Shown here in pieces: positions 57,856-64,000 of a stretch of 64,000 bases of DNA. The stretch is from Bursaphelenchus xylophilus. Its lineage: Eukaryota; Nematoda; Chromadorea; Rhabditida; Aphelenchoididae. Below the pieces are notes generated by a model. That model did no database searches. It saw only the letters and a program-made list of their open reading frames with translations, and was not told the origin of the DNA. Made by a program: the position numbers and the translations under genes. Location: assembly GCA_904066235.2 (NCBI GenBank), contig CAJFCV020000002.1:4402001-4466000 (forward strand), in the 5' to 3' direction. The first letter of the stretch is position 1; every line of letters starts with the position of its first letter.

Positions 57856-60800
57856 GAATCATTTAGAATGCATTCTTTGATGATAAGTGCTGCAAACTTT
57901 ATGTAGGCGTTTTGCGGAGGGCTCACCACAAAAACGATTTCCATTTTTGAGACTTTTCGGCCTACTCATTGTCACTTCCTTGTTCGATTTTAAATTAAAG
58001 CTCAAAGATCATCTATTGACAGACGTTAAGGCGCGGTTATTTGCACTTTCAACGAAATTTTTATATACAAAAAAGTGCATTAAAGTTTGCAATACCATTC
58101 AAAGAACAACTGTCATTACATTAATGGAGGGATTTTAAAAATATTTTTTTGAAAATTCAGCCAGGTTAACGTATTTAGGGCATGTTTTTGAGGAGGATGT
58201 TTTTATATTTAATAGACGAATTAGTGCAGACGAATACAAACTCTCTATTTTTAAAGTCGTTAATCAGCAAAAAAATATCGAAAATCTTGGGTTTTTTGAT
58301 ATTTTTCTCAAACTTTTGGTTACTCAGACTTGGTGAGGAAAGAGTCAAAGAAAAACATTACTTGAGGAATGTGTTAAAAGCTCGACAAATCTCAATACCT
58401 TCTTTTCCTTGCTTAGTCATCCAAAAAAAAGTTGATCACTAATTAAACAGACAGCGCCTATTTTTAATTTCTGCTTACTTACACAAAAGAGCATTTTGTA
58501 ACCTTTAATGCAAGGAAAATAAAAGTACAACGCCAATATCTGCTGGCAGACAGGTTGGTGCAAAAATAAGGCATTTACGATTGGTAAATTTTTTAAGTTA
58601 TTGAAGGAAGCGCTATTTGAGACGTTTAGGTACGAAAATTTAATTGTTTTGGGCGATTTCGCTGCTTGCTTAGCCAAGGCAAACTGAGGCGGAGACGATC
58701 TGTTTGTCTTGGCTGAGTTATTCGGTTCATAGCGATGTGTAATTATAGTAAATGATTGGGTATCTTGTAACCCAAAAAAAAAAGTTTCTTCATTGCAGCA
58801 TCCCAACAAAAAGGCCTCTCCAAGGCTCACAGGGCCCTACTGAGCTTTTGTGGAACAATTTGTAGCAAATTTTAACTTTTCCTTGAAATTGAGAATCTAA
58901 GAAAGTAGGGGGCGACCAAATCAGCATAAAAATAAGCTTCTTTATTTTATCAGCCACTTCCTGTGGCGTTCAGAATTTGATTAGTATCGTAAATTCCTTG
59001 AATTTATTCCTGGATTTGCGTCATTCAAACAACAATTTTATTGTTGCATAAGATATTTTTTGCAATAGTTGTAAACAGTATTCTGCATTTTTGGCTTTCT
59101 AAAACAAGAATCTGTGTTTTTTGTCAAGTTTTTTGACTGCTTACTCTGACTTTTTACCGGTCATTCTCTTCGATTTACTTAACTTTTTGACGTTTTTCGA
59201 AGATTTCCTTGACATCCCAACTTTTAGGCGTGGTCGTTGAAATTCTCTGAATCGTGCGTAAAAACGGTTTAAATTTTGTGTAAACCTTTGTTTAGACATA
59301 GTTAACGCCCAAAACCCATTGACTTTTTCCCCTTGAAACATAACGGTCAGGTACTTTGTACATGTTTACCGACTGCCACACCCAAAAGTTGGTAATGCGA
59401 TTTCGCGGAAACTGACCTACATTGCGACTTTCAGGGGACGGTCGTTAAAATACAGGGAGTATTGAGAGTGTTTGGGACAAAGCAAAAAGTTGGTAACAAT
59501 GCTAGCAATTTCTGTGTATGTAACATGTACCAAAATCAGAACCAAAAGTTGGAACAATTTTATGTACAAGGAGAGTGTCCCAATCGCAAAGCTCAAGTTT
59601 TCTATGAATTTTTGCTTTGCCACTTTCTCTTCAAGCAGTCCTTTTTTGAAGCTATATGTATTATTCACAAACTAATTTGCGTAATCTTGAATCAGCATAA
59701 AAATTATGCATTTTTTCCAAAATTAAACTCAAATTTTATCCCGACACATTTGTGTCTCCAAATTCTGTGTCCAAGCATTGTCGCTCTGGCGAATGACGCC
59801 GAAAGAACGCCCCCTTCCAAGTATGAATAAGATCCAGTTGAGCGATTAATTAGCCGCTTTTATTCCGCCAAATCTGTTGCAAAAAAGGGACACGTGAACT
59901 CAAAAGGAACACAGTAAATGTGGTGTGTCCATAAAAATATAAATGATGTTATCCAATGCGTCCCATTTAATTTTTTTTAAGGTTACTGTGGTTGGGTTAC
60001 TGCAAGTTCAATTGGAGGCTATTCTTGAGAAATTTATATTCTACGGCGATTGCAGAAGAGCTCCAAGAACTTATGGTCTATTGCCAGACTTATATTTTTA
60101 GACCTTCAAGTGCTTTCCGAAACATTTGACTTCGTTTTGTTAATGCCTCGTGTCAAAGACGTAAGTCAAATTCTAGTTCTGATAATGCAACCTGATCTGA
60201 AAGAAGGTCAGTTAGAAAAAACATGTGTCATGTTGACAAAAGTTTGGAAATTACATCATGTTTTGATGCAGAGGTTTGGAGGTTTTGGAAGTTGTACTTT
60301 GGTGGGGATTTTGGTTTTATTTGCACTACAGTTTCTCGTATTTTTTGGGAAGACAAATTAAGCCTAAGAATTTTCAGACATCTTTGTTTACGCTTAAATT
60401 TTGAAAGAATGGTCCAAAAAAGCGGGCCAATGCTTGTGCCACGAATACATTCAGAGATTCCTTGTTCTGCAAAAGGCGGAAAATTGGAACATCTCCTTTC
60501 ATGCTTCTTTATTCTTTATTGTGAAAAAAATTCAGGCTTCTACGCAAATTTTGAAGCCCCCTCGTCGCCAAGTTTCATAAGATAAGCTTTCTTCGTTAGT
60601 CCTTTTTTGGGATGTTTCTTGATTCCTTGAGGCATTAATTCTATCACTTCCTCAAGTTGCAGAAACACCATATAACTTTAAATTTCCTGGTCCAAAGAGA
60701 CAAGTTCACAACGTTCTCCGTGACGTCAGAGAATGTCAATTTGCAGAGTGCAAAGGCCCGCACTTTTCATGACATTTGTTTTTATAAAAAGCCCAAGAGT

Positions 60801-60936
60801 TTATACTTACAGTACTTCAGTCTACGCCATTTTAAATAGAATATGAATGCAGAGAATAACTCAATTATTTTATCTTGCCGATTTTTTTAAAGCAGGAATT
60901 CTTATAATAGAATTTCTGTCACAGCTATCTCGGTCT
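57856..60936. other. no gene seen
   Basis: AT-rich DNA with open frames up to 137 codons (58417-58830, minus). These lack splice context and protein-like composition. No RNA gene or clear repeat. Confidence 0.4.
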
Positions 60937-61389
60937 AACAAGGGAAGTACTTGAAGTGTGACGCTCAGATTTTGATGAAACTTGGCACAAATTTAGAATA
61001 ATTTTTTCTAAGATATATGCGGGAATCCTAGCTCGCGCTTTGCAGAAACAACCGAGATTTTTAGATCGAAAGTCGGCGATATTTTAGGACTTTTTGCCAA
61101 ATTTCGGCACGAAAAGTTTCATGCCTATTTCAACTGTAAAGGATAATGTTTCTACAAAAAATCAAATTTTTCCGCACGAAACTGCCAAAGTTATGGCCAA
61201 AAAACGGTTTTCTCTCTGACCGCTCTCCACGTTGAGCGTGCTCTCTCGGCGGCAAAAATCGTTCGATATCTCGGCGGCGCCCGCAAAGCGCGAGCTAAAA
61301 CTTTCAGGAATTGATATTTAGTCCATACCCGACGTGTGTGCAAATTTTAAAGAAAATCTGAGCGTCACACTTGAAGTACTTCCCCTGTA
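60937..61389. mobile_element. inverted-repeat element (MITE-like), about 453 bp
   Basis: The left end GGGAAGTACTTGAAGTGTGA, continuing CGCTCAGATTTT, is matched in reverse complement by the right end with one mismatch over about 32 bases. Inner blocks also pair (AGCTCGCGCTTTGC near 61030 and GCAAAGCGCGAGCT near 61290), so it is a foldback with imperfect arms. The ends include TAACA/TTACA, giving a possible TA duplication. No coding capacity. Confidence 0.7.
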
Positions 61390-64000
61390 AGTGTATGACA
61401 AATCTAAATTTAAATTTGTATTTCCTGTTGACAACTTGGCCATAAAATGATTAATGTTGAATGGCCGTCTATATTTGGCCCATAAACACTCCAAAATAGA
61501 ATCCAATTTTGGGCTAGCCAAAAAAACTTTCCGATGACGCTACTTTCTTTTAATCGTATTGTAATTAAATTAGGATGAATTGGATTTGGCGGGGATAAAC
61601 AATAAACGTGCAAGTTATATTTACGTGTTTGTTGAGGCCAAAGACTGGCTACAGTAATATTTTTTATGCTTGCAGATTCAATGGTCTTGATTGTAAAAAG
61701 TTTGTGGTTACCTTGTAAGCTTCTAACGTCGTTTTTGTGTTATCAAGAAGTCAACTCCCGCTTCTGACTAGAGCTGGAAAAAAGGATGTATTTTATCGTA
61801 CAAAGTCTTCGAAATCTTTGTTGGTCAATATCTTTTCTATTCTCTTTATGTAAACTCAATGGGGCATGTTTATAAAATTTTTTAACCATTTAAATTACAT
61901 TTTGGTCTTGATAAAGTCAACGTAGGGTCTACTGAGCCTTCACGCCGCTTTTTTCCTTCTGCAACATCAGCCCCTTGCTACCGTAGCCCTCTAACTCACA
62001 CCTTAGCGTTTGCGCTTGCTTCATATTTAGTATGCAGCGCTGTTCCGATTGTTTACCCCCTCTGTTCTTTTCGCCTACTCTTTTACACATTGCTTGACAC
62101 CAAGTTACAATTTTATTCGAGTCCAGTCAACCCTAAGGCGCCCACTTTTCTTCCTGTTACATGCTTTTGCATAAATGTTCAAAAAATTATGCCGAAAATA
62201 GTTTTTATAAACAAAAGGCGATTATAAAAAAACATTGTACGTAATTTCCGGAACAGATCACTTTCACCGACACACGGTTTACGGGGAATTGCAGCTGGAA
62301 ATTGACTCGAATCTGTCACTCTTTCCGGATCGCCTCAGGGTTTAAAGATGAGAAACGCATGTTTTTTTGCGGTTTCAGCAAATGTTTTTTGCGGGCTATG
62401 AGGTAATAATGGGGGATCGATTTCGGCAGGGAGGAGTACAGTAGTCTAGTTAAAATTAGATGAAGAAAGACCACGATGATTTTACAGCAAGATCAAGATG
62501 AGATATGGACGCTGAATCTTGGATACAATCAAAAGTGGATTGTATCTTATCAATAGAAAAGGCCCTAGGGTTTAATGTTATCCGGTGTAGGTGTAAATTG
62601 AAGTATTCTGTGAAATCAGTAGGAGGCTTGACTTGCGCTACGCTAAGCTACTACCGAGAAACTGTCTTCCTGACCGACCAAGTACAATATGTAATTCTCC
62701 ATATTGTCTGCAAAAATTGTTGAGTATATGGACTGGACCTGCCATCATTGGTATATTCGTGGAAATTTGTATGGGACGTCTCTAAATTGAGTGTTCAAAG
62801 CTTGCAATAGAAAAAGGTTCCGACATTTGACCCTTAAGCAGTTGATTTCCTCGTCCAAACATGGCTTGTTTTGTAGCAAAATCTGTGATTATTTATTTTA
62901 TATATTGCAATATTTATTTTTTCCAAAGGCCACTTTTTGACTTTAACACCGTTTCGATTGTGGTCAAATTTATGCCCTTCCGTTTTTTCCACCAACCGTA
63001 TTTCAACCGGAAATGACTCAATCTCCACTCCCCACGACATCTTGGCCACATTTCTTTTATGTCTTTACTTGCAACCTTTGTCATCTTGTCTTATCACACT
63101 TCAAATTTCTGAGGTCAGAGGCCTTGACAGTTGGGGTGAAATTGTCCATTTCTTCAGAGGCTATGACCTCAGCGGCCCGGTCTCAGTTTCAAGTTAAAAT
63201 AAGGCCTTTATGATTGATGGATAAGGTGAGGGAAGAGAGAGGAAAGGTAAAAACAAAAATTCTCTTGTTATCTTCGAGAGTTCAAAGAATCTTTGTCGTG
63301 CCGAAAGTGAGGGTGTATTTGTGTAGGTGAAACGGGGATATTTCAGATATTTGTGATTGATTGCGTCATCAGGGTGGAATTTTGAAAGAGGGTGTGCTTG
63401 GCCGGGAATTTCTCGGTAAACCAGAGGTCGAAAAGTAGCTAAGAGTGCCAGCTAAGCATCCAAAACTTTAGGAAACGGAGCTTCAAGGCCTTAAAAGGCA
63501 GACAACAAATATACATGAGTTTGTTGATATTGTCAATTTCAGTATGTCGGAAAAATAATGAGAAATCGTTGCGTTTGGAAATCGCACATCATCTTTTACT
63601 GCGCCAATTCCTTATTATTTTCCCGACAGAATGGTAATAATTTACCCTTGACCATACCAAATCTTGACCTTATCTGTTCCGCGAATCCTTATCCGTCACA
63701 ACATTTGTTTTCGATTTTCTTCCGTGTCACATTCTGGCTTCACCTTCAGCGACCTCTATTTTTCTCACTACTTCACATTTCAACCGGTAGACTTCTCGGA
63801 ATCACCAAATATTTTTTACCAAAGTGTGACCAAGGACATTATTATATAATTTTCTCTGATTTTCGAGCATTAAAAGTCTTCTTGACGTCGAATTGAAGAC
63901 TTGCAAAGACTGCCAAATTTACAAGAAGCATTTGTCTGACTTTTGTGAAGCCAGATGGGGTTGATGTTTGGCATTTTTCGTAATTGGGTTGTAAGGGTTC
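61390..64000. other. no supported gene
   Basis: AT-rich DNA to the window edge. A plus-strand frame at 62505-62723 (72 codons, ATG start, Cys-containing end) and frames at 62.9-63.9 kb have no splice sites or likeness that would support a call. Confidence 0.35.

Overview
The window reads as nuclear DNA of a nematode outside Caenorhabditis; I cannot name the genus. It is AT-rich. Confident genes are split by mostly short GT-AG introns (35-45 bases is common) ending in TTTCAG-like acceptors. Several starts sit just behind a strong 3' splice site with no obvious upstream exon, as expected for spliced-leader trans-splicing. One gene belongs to the patched-related (PTR) family that is expanded in nematodes. 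I found no bacterial genes, CRISPR array, rRNA or convincing tRNA.

Layout. Bases 1-19.5 kb hold no complete gene, only three isolated exon-like segments on the minus strand (0.74, 5.6 and 15.0 kb), possibly parts of one or more genes with very long introns, plus several palindromic elements. Bases 19.6-24.7 kb are a compact gene cluster: an unrecognised 134-residue protein and an ATG10-like autophagy E2 enzyme in a probable two-gene operon (plus strand), PIG-A (GPI-anchor synthesis, minus strand, convergent with ATG10), and CTDNEP1/CNEP-1 (ER and nuclear-envelope lipin phosphatase, plus strand, divergent from PIG-A across 314 bases). A small secreted prepropeptide with an allatostatin-C-like Cys loop lies at 26.8-27.1 kb (minus). 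Bases 27-41.8 kb are gene-poor and hold two inverted-repeat elements. A five-exon purple acid phosphatase occupies 41.9-43.5 kb (minus), and a ten-exon 12-TM PTR protein 50.5-54.7 kb (plus). From 54.7 kb to the end I see no complete gene, but there is a 1.37 kb foldback element with an exon-like cargo segment, and a 0.45 kb inverted-repeat element.

The exon models for the six multi-exon genes were built by hand: phases agree across every junction and no internal stops remain. Functions rest on recognised motifs. PIG-A and CNEP-1 both act at the ER membrane in lipid-linked pathways, ATG10 acts in autophagosome formation, and the PTR protein and the phosphatase are membrane or secretory proteins. 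I see no common pathway joining all of them.

The most unusual points are: (1) exon-like segments at 5.6 and 0.74 kb whose translations loosely resemble two parts of a TGF-beta mature domain with expected cysteines replaced, a tentative reading; (2) a coding-like exon in the unique centre of the 1.37 kb foldback element; (3) the allatostatin-C-like neuropeptide candidate; (4) at least six inverted-repeat elements of different families, three with nearly full-length palindromic arms.
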